This document shows, piece by piece, positions 27,898 to 35,930 of a stretch of DNA of 64,000 bases. The notes under the pieces were generated by a model, which saw only the letters and a program-made list of their open reading frames with translations, searched no databases and had not been told where the DNA came from. This DNA comes from Crenothrix sp. D3 (GTDB taxonomy: Bacteria > Pseudomonadota > Gammaproteobacteria > Methylococcales > Methylomonadaceae). The stretch covers positions 62,001-126,000 of the forward strand of contig MBQZ01000040.1 of the NCBI GenBank assembly GCA_002134785.1. The letters run 5' to 3'. The position numbers and the translations under genes were made by a program. The number at the start of each line of letters is the position of its first letter. The first letter of the stretch is position 1.

Positions 27898-27971
27898 TTA
27901 ATAGCGTTTTCCAGCGTAGTAGGGTGGGCATTGCCCACCCTACGCGGTAACTGCTTAATAGCGTTTTCCAG
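27898..27971. repeat. 17-bp direct repeat of the mlaF 3' end flanking a perfect hairpin
   Basis: TTAATAGCGTTTTCCAG occurs at 27898-27914 and again at 27955-27971, where it encodes the last residues and stop of MlaF. Between the copies lies a 40-base insert whose core 27919-27943 is a near-perfect hairpin (GTAGGGTGGGCA, one-base loop, TGCCCACCCTAC). This looks like insertion of a palindromic element with duplication of the target. Confidence 0.8.
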
Positions 27972-28782
27972 TAGATAACAAATCATCGACATAATCTTTA
28001 GCGGGATAATGAAAATGCACTGGGCCATCTGCCGCGCCGTGCATAAACTGTTGTACCCATTCGGATGATGACTGCTCGATTTGCGCAGGTGTGCCGTGAT
28101 CGACTACTTTTCCGTTGGCGATAACGTAGATATAGTCGGCAATTTTCGCGGTTTCTTCCACGTCATGCGAGACGATGATGCTGGTTAAACCCAAGGTTTC
28201 ATTCAAGGCTTTAATCAGCAACACTAACACGCCCATTGAAATCGGGTCTTGTCCTGTGAACGGTTCGTCGTACAAAATCATCATCGGGTCTAAGGCAATG
28301 GCTCTGGCTAATGCGACGCGCCGCGCCATACCGCCTGATAATTCATTCGGCATGAGTTGATGCGCACCGCGTAAGCCGACCGCTTGTAATTTCATCAACA
28401 CCAAGGAGCGAATCATGGATTCGGTCAAATGGGTGTGTTCGCGCAGTGGAAAGGCGACGTTATCGTAGACGTTCATGTCGGTAAGCAACGCGCCGCTTTG
28501 AAATAACATTCCCATGCGTTTGCGCAGTTCATACAGTTCTGCGCGGCGTAACTGGTGTACGTTCTGCCCATCAACGGTGACCGTGCCTTTTTCAGGGTAT
28601 AACTGCCCGCCGATTAGTTTCAGCAGGGTGGTTTTACCCGTGCCGCTGGGCCCCATGATGGCGGTGATTTTACCGCGTTCAAAATCCAGTGAAATATCAT
28701 CGAATATTTTATTGTTGCCGCGAGAAAAGGTTAAATCACGAACGGAGACTATGGTGTTTTGAGGGGCGTTGCTATTATCCAT
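27955..28782 (-). CDS. mlaF: MlaF, ATPase of the phospholipid transporter
   Basis: A 275-residue ABC ATPase. It has Walker A GPSGTGKTTLLK, the ABC signature NELSGGMARRVALARA, Walker B MILYDEPFTGQDP and the switch histidine in IIVSHDVEETA. The LSGGMARR signature and the C-terminal extension (VQQFMHGAADGPVHFHYPAK), where MlaF family members dimerise, fit MlaF closely. The protein powers lipid movement with MlaE, MlaD and MlaB. It is the first mla gene in transcription order but is separated from mlaE by a two-gene ATPase/TOPRIM module of about 1.5 kb. Confidence 0.95.
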   Translation of the reverse strand: MDNSNAPQNTIVSVRDLTFSRGNNKIFDDISLDFERGKITAIMGPSGTGKTTLLKLIGGQLYPEKGTVTVDGQNVHQLRRAELYELRKRMGMLFQSGALLTDMNVYDNVAFPLREHTHLTESMIRSLVLMKLQAVGLRGAHQLMPNELSGGMARRVALARAIALDPMMILYDEPFTGQDPISMGVLVLLIKALNETLGLTSIIVSHDVEETAKIADYIYVIANGKVVDHGTPAQIEQSSSEWVQQFMHGAADGPVHFHYPAKDYVDDLLSTGKRY

Positions 28783-28851
28783 GCTGTGCTTGGCGTATCG
28801 GTTGCAAATCTGAGATGAGTATTCTCTATGACTACTCGCTAGTAAGTCAAT

Positions 28852-29859
28852 CTATTGTGCGGATGACTCGCTGTTAAACGTGGCTAAAATGTGTTTTGCG
28901 TGGTCATCGGCACCTGATGGCAGTTTATCGCTGCTGTGCGCAATCCATGTGGCAATATCTTTCCATGTGGTAACGGCGTGTAAATCTCGCAATAACATAT
29001 GGTAGCCCTGTGGATAAATCGCCACGGTTTTATTGCTGCTATCGCTGGCGAGTAGCGTATTAAGAAAGGTGTAGGTGGGTTCTTTGGGAATAATATCGTC
29101 TTTTTCGCCGTACAGTATCAGGGTATTTTTATGCAGAGCGCGGGCATTGTTAAACGCGGCATCCATTAAATCGGTCAGCCCGTAAATGGCTTCAACCCGC
29201 GTGCCTTTTATCACCCAAGGGTCTTTGCCCAAGGCGCGGAGCATTTTGATATTATCGGACGGCATGACGTGTACGCCTTTACCTGTCAGCGTCAGCCACG
29301 GCATACTGTGTGCCGCAACCCATAACAAACTGGTTTGATACCACGGCATAGTTTCTCGCGCCCACAATGCAGGTGCGGATAGAATAACACCATCCACAGG
29401 CGGCATGGTGCTTTGGCTCATCGCGGCAATAATCACCGCGCCGCCCATGCTTTCACCGAGCAGATACACGGGCTGTTTGGGATAACGTTGTTTTAATAAA
29501 CGCACCAAACCCTGCAAATCCTCGGTATACGCCTCACTGCCCGCCCACAAACCCCGTTTAGGCGACGCACCAAAACCGCGTTGATCGTAAGCAAAACAGG
29601 CAACACCCAAGCCGCTGAGATACTGCGCGGGCGTGGTAAAAAATTGACTGTAATCATTAAAACCATGCAGGGCAATCAGTACCGCGTGCGGTTCAGTTTT
29701 CGGCAACCAGCGGCGTAGCGGTAAGGTCGCGCCGTCTTCGGTAATGAATGCGGTCTCAGTCAGTCGCGCAGGAGAAATTTTCTCTCCCACAGGATGAATT
29801 TCAGGCATACAGCCGCTGAGGGTGATGAGCAGTAAGAGGGACATTATTAACGATTTCAT
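28852..29859 (-). CDS. Alpha/beta-hydrolase lipoprotein (monoacylglycerol lipase/lysophospholipase-like)
   Basis: I choose the ATG at 29859, giving 335 residues that begin with a lipoprotein signal peptide (MSLLLLITLSGC; lipobox LSGC, cysteine 17), so the enzyme is probably anchored in a membrane facing the periplasm. The upstream start at 29916 would bury this signal. The serine hydrolase fold is visible: LIALHGFNDYSQFF (oxyanion region), nucleophile in LLGESMGGAV, acid in LILYGEKDDIIPK and histidine in GYHMLLRDL. This is the Hydrolase_4 (serine aminopeptidase S33) family, which includes lysophospholipases and monoacylglycerol lipases. The true substrate is unknown. It follows ntrC by 43 bases. 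Confidence 0.85.
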   Translation of the reverse strand: MKSLIMSLLLLITLSGCMPEIHPVGEKISPARLTETAFITEDGATLPLRRWLPKTEPHAVLIALHGFNDYSQFFTTPAQYLSGLGVACFAYDQRGFGASPKRGLWAGSEAYTEDLQGLVRLLKQRYPKQPVYLLGESMGGAVIIAAMSQSTMPPVDGVILSAPALWARETMPWYQTSLLWVAAHSMPWLTLTGKGVHVMPSDNIKMLRALGKDPWVIKGTRVEAIYGLTDLMDAAFNNARALHKNTLILYGEKDDIIPKEPTYTFLNTLLASDSSNKTVAIYPQGYHMLLRDLHAVTTWKDIATWIAHSSDKLPSGADDHAKHILATFNSESSAQ

Positions 29860-29902
29860 GTCGCCTATTGTAAAGCGCGTTACGTTTTTATGCCTGACAA
29901 TT

Positions 29903-31324
29903 TTAAGGAACAGCAATATCCAATTCTTTTATTTTTCGAGTCAGGGTATTTCTACCATAACCCAATAATAGCGCGGCTTCATGGCGTTTGCCTTGGGTAT
30001 AGTCTAAAGCGGCTTTGATTAGCAGACTTTCAACACGATCAATAACGTGTTCAGCGATAGCCGCTTCTTTATTGAGCAGTTGTGTATCAATAAATGTTCG
30101 CAGGAGCATTTCCCAGTTGCCATCGCTGTGGGATTTTTCCACTGAGCTGTTAAGAAACTCAGGCGGTAAGTCGTGTAAATGAATTTCTCGACCCGATGCC
30201 ATGACGGTCAACCAGCGACAAGTATTTTCTAATTGCCGCACATTACCTGCCCAGTCTAAGGTGCTTAAAAAGGCTTCGGCTTCGGGTTTTAATACTTTGA
30301 TTTCTGCGTTTAGCTCCTTTGCAGCTTGTTGCAAAAAGTGGCGTAGTAACAGTGGAATATCTTGTTTACGTTCGCGTAGCGGCGGAATATGGACTCGAAT
30401 CACATTGAGCCTATGAAATAAATCTTCGCGAAACCGCCCTTGTTCTACTAAGATTTCCAAATTTTGATGCGTAGCGGCAATGATGCGGACATCGGCTTTT
30501 ATTGATAAATAGGAACCCACAGGATAAAACTCACCATCGGCTAACACGCGCAATAAACGTGTTTGTAGCTCCGCTGGCATATCGCCTATTTCATCAAGAA
30601 ATAACGTCCCCCCATTGGCTTGTTCAAAACGCCCCGCCCGTCGCTGTGCTGCACCCGTAAATGAGCCTTTTTCATGACCAAATAATTCTGATTCCATTAA
30701 ATCTTTAGGAATCGCCGCCATGTTCAGGGCAATAAACGGTTTGCCACTGCGTGGGCTGTGACGATGTAAGGCTTTAGCAACTAATTCTTTACCTGTGCCT
30801 GATTCACCATTAATTAAGACGGTAATGTGAGACCGTGCCAACCGTCCAATAGCACGAAATACCTCCTGCATCGCAGGTGCTTCTCCAATAATTTCGGGCG
30901 TGGTTGCGACAGTCACATCGTCAGTACTGTCGGTGTGCGCGTCTCTACGTTGTTGACTATGAATGCACGCACGCTGGGCTAACTCAACGACTTCTTTAAT
31001 ATCAAACGGCTTGGGTAAGTAGTCAAATGCCCCGCCATGAAAAGCCGACACCGCGCTTTCTAAATCCGAGTGTGCAGTCATGACAATTACAGGTAAATCT
31101 GGATGACTGTGTTGCAGTTTGTCTAATAACGTTAGCCCATCCATGTTAGGCATACGAATATCGGTTATCAGCGCATCGGGTAAATCACTTTGTAAGGCGG
31201 TGAGCAACGCATTGGCATCGGAAAAACTGCGGGTGATAAAATCGGCTTTTTGCAGGGCTTTTTCCACGACCCAACGAATTGACTTATCATCATCAACTAT
31301 CCAAACGATTTCTGATTTATTCAT
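29903..31324 (-). CDS. ntrC: Nitrogen regulator NtrC (sigma-54 activator)
   Basis: A 473-residue regulator with a receiver domain (D11-D13, phosphorylation site D55 in [13 protein letters not shown]), a sigma-54 AAA+ domain (Walker [14 protein letters not shown], Walker [14 protein letters not shown]) and a C-terminal Fis-type helix-turn-helix ([20 protein letters not shown]). The sigma-54 contact loop reads GSFTGA where the consensus is GAFTGA; the threonine needed for contact is kept. NtrC activates nitrogen-assimilation promoters when phosphorylated by NtrB. The start overlaps the ntrB stop by 8 bases. Confidence 0.95.
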   Translation of the reverse strand: MNKSEIVWIVDDDKSIRWVVEKALQKADFITRSFSDANALLTALQSDLPDALITDIRMPNMDGLTLLDKLQHSHPDLPVIVMTAHSDLESAVSAFHGGAFDYLPKPFDIKEVVELAQRACIHSQQRRDAHTDSTDDVTVATTPEIIGEAPAMQEVFRAIGRLARSHITVLINGESGTGKELVAKALHRHSPRSGKPFIALNMAAIPKDLMESELFGHEKGSFTGAAQRRAGRFEQANGGTLFLDEIGDMPAELQTRLLRVLADGEFYPVGSYLSIKADVRIIAATHQNLEILVEQGRFREDLFHRLNVIRVHIPPLRERKQDIPLLLRHFLQQAAKELNAEIKVLKPEAEAFLSTLDWAGNVRQLENTCRWLTVMASGREIHLHDLPPEFLNSSVEKSHSDGNWEMLLRTFIDTQLLNKEAAIAEHVIDRVESLLIKAALDYTQGKRHEAALLLGYGRNTLTRKIKELDIAVP

Positions 31325-32369
31325 TGCCTGTGCCTAAGGGTAAGAAAATTGAAAATACGGTATGACCTAATTCGCTACTGCATTCAATTAAACCATCATG
31401 TTGATTAATGAGGGCTTGAGCAATAGATAAACCCAAGCCTGTACCATCGGCTCGCCCTGTCACCATCGGATAAAATATTTGCTTCATCATCTCTGGCTCT
31501 ATTCCCAGACCATCATCAATAATGTCACACTTCACGGTGAGCTTATGACGTTTGCGACCAATGGTCACATGGCGATGAATGCGGGTTTTGATGATAATAT
31601 GACCTTTGCCTTCGGTGGCTTGTACGGCGTTTCGGGTGATATTTAACAGAGCTTGAATGAGTTGATCTTTATCGGCGTGAATGTCAGGAATGCTAGGATC
31701 ATAATCACATTGAATACTGAGGTTGCCAATAGATTCAGCTTGCACCACACTCCTGACGCGCTCTAAAACTTCATGGATATTGAGTGCTTTTTTATTGGGT
31801 AATTTATTGGGCCCCAGCATTTTATCCATTAAGCCCTGTAGTCTATCGGATTCGGCAATAATAATTTGCGTGTATTCTTTTAGTTCGGGAGACTGCAATT
31901 CTAAATCCAGTAATTGTGCCGCGCCACGCAAGCCGCCTAGTGGATTTTTAATTTCATGCGCTAAGCCTCTGACTAATAACCGTGCGGTGTTTTGCTGAGC
32001 TAATACCTGCTCATCTTTAGTAATTCGCAAATGGTTGTCTATTTGTTGCAATTCAACTAATACTTCCTGCACTTGATCATCTTGTAATAACGGAGTTGCA
32101 CTGAGATTAATGGTGACACTCTGCCCCATACGATTAAAAATAGTGGAATAATCCACTAACGGCTCTGCCATCGTCAGGCATTGTTTTAAGTTGGCTAGCA
32201 GGGAGGGATTGGACAATTTAAATAACTGGCAGGCATTATGACCGACTAAATGCCTCTCACTATCAGCCAAAATAATTTCACCTGCTGCATTGATATAAGT
32301 GAGTGTTAAATCACGATTAAATAGCAAAATAGCGGTGGTTAGGTTATCGAGTACGCGCTTGTGCATCAC
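31317..32369 (-). CDS. ntrB: Nitrogen sensor kinase NtrB
   Basis: A 350-residue soluble histidine kinase. An N-terminal PAS domain (residues about 5-115) precedes a HisKA domain with H138 (VRGLAHEIKNPLGG) and an HATPase domain (DDGLGIEPEMMKQIFYP, GRADGTGLGLSIAQALI). NtrB phosphorylates NtrC under nitrogen limitation and dephosphorylates it when PII signals plenty. It overlaps ntrC by 8 bases. glnA, the usual neighbour, is not in the window. The 283-base upstream gap carries a repeat element at 32588-32650, and presumably the promoter. Confidence 0.94.
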   Translation of the reverse strand: MMHKRVLDNLTTAILLFNRDLTLTYINAAGEIILADSERHLVGHNACQLFKLSNPSLLANLKQCLTMAEPLVDYSTIFNRMGQSVTINLSATPLLQDDQVQEVLVELQQIDNHLRITKDEQVLAQQNTARLLVRGLAHEIKNPLGGLRGAAQLLDLELQSPELKEYTQIIIAESDRLQGLMDKMLGPNKLPNKKALNIHEVLERVRSVVQAESIGNLSIQCDYDPSIPDIHADKDQLIQALLNITRNAVQATEGKGHIIIKTRIHRHVTIGRKRHKLTVKCDIIDDGLGIEPEMMKQIFYPMVTGRADGTGLGLSIAQALINQHDGLIECSSELGHTVFSIFLPLGTGNE

Positions 32370-32587
32370 TTTTTAAGTAAGGTTATGAAAAATAAAGGTC
32401 TTACTTTAACGCAAGCAATTTATAGACCAAGAATAGTGGGCTGGCTTTTTGCAGGGTATTTGACCTTTTGTTATGCGTTATTATAGTGCATTAACCCCCG
32501 ATTTTATTTATTTTGCTCTATTTTGGTGCGTAATTTTGATAGTGGGTTAAACCTGTGTTTTTCCTACATTTAGATTTCACCCGTATG

Positions 32588-32650
32588 GTTCGGAGTCCAA
32601 GGCATGACTTGGACGGATTTAAAACGCCCAAAACTTGTTTTGGACTCCTA
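32588..32650. repeat. Repeat element shared with 3931, with two small hairpins
   Basis: GTTCGGAGTCCAAGGCATGA matches the copy at 3931. Further on, CCAAAAC and GTTTTGG form a second hairpin, followed by ACTCC that mirrors GGAGT at the left end. The element lies between the 3' end of the decarboxylase gene and ntrB. Confidence 0.6.
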
Positions 32651-32652
32651 GC

Positions 32653-33882
32653 TTACACCAAAACCTCTGCCGCATTGGGTTGACTTAAAAAAGCGTTCGG
32701 ACTGGCAGTTAAGCCATAAGCCCCTGATTGATACACCACCACAAAATCACCTACTTCAGCCACGGGTAAGCACATTTTGTCAGCGATAATATCCAAAGGT
32801 GTACATAAACAGCCAACGATGGTGACGGTTTCTTGTTGTTCAACGTGCATTTTATTGCCGATAGCGACAGGATAATTTTTGCGAATAACTTGCCCAAAAT
32901 TACCCGATACCGCGAGATGATGATGTAAACCGCCATCGACAATCAAATAGGTTTGTCCGCGCGAGATTTTTTTATCGACTACTTGGCTCACATAAACACC
33001 TGCTTCGCCGACTAAATAACGCCCTAACTCAATAATGACTTCCGCGTGGGGTTGTACGACTTTAAATTTAGTCATTTCAATAGCCAGCGCGTCACCGACT
33101 TGTTGCGTATTTAATGGCTGTTCGCCTGCAAAATAAGGAATGCCATAACCGCCGCCGATATTGAGTTTTTTAATGCCATTCGGACAGAATTCTAATAGCC
33201 ACATGGCTAAGGCAATGCTTTGTTGCTGCGCTTCAATCAGTGCGGCAGCTTTTAAATTTTGCGAACCGCTGTAAATATGAAAGCCTTGAAAATCCAGTTG
33301 TAAAGCGTGTAATCGTTGTAACACCGTAGGCAGTTGTTCTTCATCAATACCAAACGGTTTCGCGCCACCACCCATTTTCATGCCTGAGGTTTTTAACTCA
33401 AACGCAGGATTAATGCGAATTGCTACCGACGCAGTCATGCCATTTTGTGCCGATAATTGGGCAATGGTTTCTAATTCGTTAGCCGATTCCACGTTGATGG
33501 TAATGCCTGCCGCAATCGCTTTGCTTAATTCGGCGCGGCGTTTGCTGGGCCCTGCGATGCTGATATGCTGGCTGTGCATGAGGGTATCGAGCGCGACGTG
33601 CATTTCTGCCGTTGATGCCACGTCAAAGCCATCCACTAAACCTGCCATAAGCTGCACGACCGCAGGCATAGGATTGGCTTTTAAGGCGTAGTGAATTTTT
33701 AAATCGGCAGGCATTTGTTGGCGTAATTGTGTGACACGATCAATGATAAGTTGTCGGTCATAGGCATAGAATGGGGTTTTGCCGATACGATTCACTAGGC
33801 GCGTTAAGGGTACGTCACCGATGACGAGTTGATTGTTCTGTACTAAGAACGGCTGTGTGAATAGGTGTTTTGCTATGGTCAT
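32653..33882 (-). CDS. PLP-dependent decarboxylase, exosortase A system type
   Basis: A 409-residue group IV (alanine racemase-fold) decarboxylase. I use the ATG at 33882 (MTIAKHLFTQPF); the longer frame adds 11 unconserved residues. The PLP lysine is in IHYALKANPMPAVV; other motifs are GGGYGIPYF, the phosphate-binding ELGRYLVGEAG and the partner-subunit cysteine region VGCLCTPLDIIAD. Overall it most resembles the pyridoxal-dependent decarboxylases found in exosortase A loci, relatives of diaminopimelate decarboxylase, thought to serve exopolysaccharide-linked biosynthesis. The neighbouring AMP ligase is the usual companion. It differs from standard LysA in the N-terminal extension, and a LysA role cannot be fully excluded. 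Confidence 0.82.
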   Translation of the reverse strand: MTIAKHLFTQPFLVQNNQLVIGDVPLTRLVNRIGKTPFYAYDRQLIIDRVTQLRQQMPADLKIHYALKANPMPAVVQLMAGLVDGFDVASTAEMHVALDTLMHSQHISIAGPSKRRAELSKAIAAGITINVESANELETIAQLSAQNGMTASVAIRINPAFELKTSGMKMGGGAKPFGIDEEQLPTVLQRLHALQLDFQGFHIYSGSQNLKAAALIEAQQQSIALAMWLLEFCPNGIKKLNIGGGYGIPYFAGEQPLNTQQVGDALAIEMTKFKVVQPHAEVIIELGRYLVGEAGVYVSQVVDKKISRGQTYLIVDGGLHHHLAVSGNFGQVIRKNYPVAIGNKMHVEQQETVTIVGCLCTPLDIIADKMCLPVAEVGDFVVVYQSGAYGLTASPNAFLSQPNAAEVLV

Positions 33883-33905
33883 GATAGGTTTGTGGTAACA
33901 ATTTC

Positions 33906-34004
33906 TCGTTCCCACGCGCCGCGTGGGAATGCAGTTGCAACGCGCCGCGTTGCGTAACAGACCGCAGCGCGGTCTGCATGAATTCCCACGCAGCGCGTGG
34001 GAAC
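33906..34004. repeat. Cluster of four short-loop hairpins (REP-like compound element)
   Basis: Four perfect hairpins with three-base loops lie in about 100 bases: TTCCCACGC/GCGTGGGAA at 33909-33929, GCAACGC/GCGTTGC at 33937-33953, CAGACCGC/GCGGTCTG at 33958-33976, and TTCCCACGC/GCGTGGGAA again at 33983-34003. Loops are GCC or AGC. The whole element fills the gap between the ligase and decarboxylase genes. Confidence 0.8.
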
Positions 34005-34024
34005 TAGATATAACTTTTAAAAAC

Positions 34025-35605
34025 TTAGCTTATGGAAAATTGTTGTACTAGCGTGTTACGGTCAATTTTCCCATTAGGATTTTTCGGTAAACTATTCAAC
34101 ACAATAATTTTCGCTGGCTGCATAAAATTGGGTAATTGTATTTGGCAATGCTTGATTAACTGTTTTTCATCGTAATCATCGGGATGCTCTAAACTGATAA
34201 CCACGACCACCATCTGCCCTAAACTGTCATCTGCTATACCAATAGCGGCGGCTTCTTTGACAAGCCCAGAACTATAAAGCACTTCTTCTATTTCAGTCGG
34301 ACTAATGCGATAACCAGAGCTTTTAATCATGTCATCTTTGCGCCCGACAAAATACAAATAACCGTCTTCATCCATCGTCACGGTATCACCCGACCACACG
34401 GCAATTTCAGTAAACGGTAACGCGGGATTGTGATGCGGCGCGGGTTTAAAACGTTCAGCAGTTTTAATGGCATCATTCCAATAACCCATTGCCACTAACG
34501 AACCCCGATGCACTAATTCTCCCTGTTCATGCGGCACACAACGCGATCCATCTTCACGCACCACCAAAATATCAGCATTGGGAATGGCTTTGCCAATAGA
34601 ATCAGGTCGGTCGTCCAATTGCTCAGGCGGTAAATAAGTGGAGCGAAACGCCTCCGTTAAGCCGTACATTAAAAAAAACTGCCCATTAGGAACACGCTGC
34701 CGTATTGCCGCTAATACCGATTTAGGCAGTTTGCCGCCTGAGTTAGTCAGATAGCGTAAATGGTCATTAATACCCACAGGCCAGTCGAGTTTAGCCAATT
34801 GAGACCACAACGGTGGCACACACGCCAGCCCTGTGATTTTTTGCGTTGCTAAGGTAGTCAGCACATCACGCGGTAATAAATAATCCAGCAATACACAACA
34901 CGCGCCATTTAATAACGCGCTCAGTAGTTGATTTAATCCATAATCAAAACTAAACGGCAACACCGCTAACAGACGGTCTTCTTCGGTGATGTGTAAATAC
35001 TCACTAACACTTTTCGCGCCTGTGACTAAATTACGGTGCGATAACACCACGCCTTTTGGTTGACCTGTACTGCCAGACGTATACAAAATCGCTGCCATAT
35101 CGGTGTCGATGAGACGGGGCAGTGGTTGCGTGGTTGCGTGATGTAAATAAGCCTGCCAGCCTAGAATAGAACACGACTGCCAGTCCTTTAAAGGACTGGC
35201 AGTCGTATCGTAGTCAACCAAAACAATAGTGTGTAAATCAGGGCAATCCGCCAACACCGCCGCGATATTTTGCAAACGGCTATACGACGTAATCAGTATA
35301 TGAACGGTGCAGTCCGTGAGAATATGCGCAACTTGCGGAGCTTTTAACACAGGATTAATCGGCACGAACACGCCACCCGCTAAACTAATTGCCAACACAC
35401 TACTGACCGTTTCCAGTTGTTTAGGCAAGAAAATAGCCACGCGCTGCTGAGGTTTTAAATGAACACCCAATAAGGCTTCAGCTTGTTGCTGTACGCTTTC
35501 AGCAAGCTGCCCATAAGAGGTTATGGCTTTTTTATGAACAATAGCCGCTCTATTTGCCGCGCGTGGTACTGATTTAAACAGTAAGTGATGTAATAAAGTT
35601 GGCAT
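34025..35605 (-). CDS. Acyl-CoA ligase (AMP-forming), exosortase A system type
   Basis: A 526-residue adenylate-forming enzyme with the P-loop AAILYTSGSTGQPKGVVLS, the A5 region FLMYGLTEAFRSTYLPP, the hinge VGRKDDMIKSSGYRISPTEI and the C-terminal catalytic lysine region LPKNPNGKIDRNTL. It resembles the acyl-CoA ligases found beside the PLP decarboxylase in exosortase A (PEP-CTERM) loci. The pair is transcribed in the order ligase then decarboxylase, with 142 bases between. An oddity is a 34-base perfect palindrome at 35173-35206 inside the gene; it is read as TTASPLKDWQS without breaking the frame. Substrate is unknown. Confidence 0.85.
   Translation of the reverse strand: MPTLLHHLLFKSVPRAANRAAIVHKKAITSYGQLAESVQQQAEALLGVHLKPQQRVAIFLPKQLETVSSVLAISLAGGVFVPINPVLKAPQVAHILTDCTVHILITSYSRLQNIAAVLADCPDLHTIVLVDYDTTASPLKDWQSCSILGWQAYLHHATTQPLPRLIDTDMAAILYTSGSTGQPKGVVLSHRNLVTGAKSVSEYLHITEEDRLLAVLPFSFDYGLNQLLSALLNGACCVLLDYLLPRDVLTTLATQKITGLACVPPLWSQLAKLDWPVGINDHLRYLTNSGGKLPKSVLAAIRQRVPNGQFFLMYGLTEAFRSTYLPPEQLDDRPDSIGKAIPNADILVVREDGSRCVPHEQGELVHRGSLVAMGYWNDAIKTAERFKPAPHHNPALPFTEIAVWSGDTVTMDEDGYLYFVGRKDDMIKSSGYRISPTEIEEVLYSSGLVKEAAAIGIADDSLGQMVVVVISLEHPDDYDEKQLIKHCQIQLPNFMQPAKIIVLNSLPKNPNGKIDRNTLVQQFSIS
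35173..35206. repeat. Perfect 34-bp palindrome inside a coding sequence
   Basis: ACGACTGCCAGTCCTTT is followed immediately by its exact reverse complement, with no loop. A related half site (ATGACTGCCAGTCCTTTA) lies at 27798-27815 in a gap upstream of mlaF's stop. The element is translated in frame in the ligase gene. Confidence 0.9.
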
Positions 35606-35668
35606 GATTTAAACTCTTGAAAGTAAATTTAATGTCCTCCTTATTTGGGGTTTTTAGAGGTAGATACA

Positions 35669-35718
35669 AGGTCGTAATAGCCCATCCAAACCTAGCGCAG
35701 GATGGGCGTTTCCGAGAA
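35669..35718. repeat. Dispersed repeat (GTCGTAATAGCCCATCC...GATGGGCGTTTCCGA)
   Basis: Imperfect palindrome just downstream of fdsD. The same type (GGAATAAGCCCAC...GGGTGGGTGTTTCCGAC) occurs at the right end of the window at 63802-63935. Confidence 0.55.
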
Positions 35719-35723
35719 CACGC

Positions 35724-35930
35724 TTAAAGCTCAGCCACTGCCGCTCTTGCTAATTCAGTCAATTCAGATCCATCTTTTTGATTGTATTCAATCAGGGCTT
35801 TACGCATTCGAGGTTCCCATGAGTGGGCGATGTGGTTTCTAGTGCCAGCAATCGCTTCTTTTCTGTCGGGTTCGGCGTTGAAGTAGTTGCTAATGTCATT
35901 AGCCATTTTAATTAAGCGTTCAATTTTCAT
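35724..35930 (-). CDS. fdsD: Formate dehydrogenase delta subunit FdsD
   Basis: A 68-residue protein beginning MKIERLIKMANDISNYFNAE, with PRMRKALIEY near the end, a pattern typical of FdsD. FdsD is a small subunit or assembly helper of the soluble NAD-dependent molybdenum formate dehydrogenase. The start overlaps the fdhD stop (ATGA), so it is co-translated with that gene. It is the last gene of the fds locus. Confidence 0.85.
   Translation of the reverse strand: MKIERLIKMANDISNYFNAEPDRKEAIAGTRNHIAHSWEPRMRKALIEYNQKDGSELTELARAAVAEL

Noticed and set aside
33906-34004. CRISPR-like array (repeated short palindromes)
   Set aside because: The units are not regularly spaced, there are no unique spacers of constant size and no cas genes are nearby.
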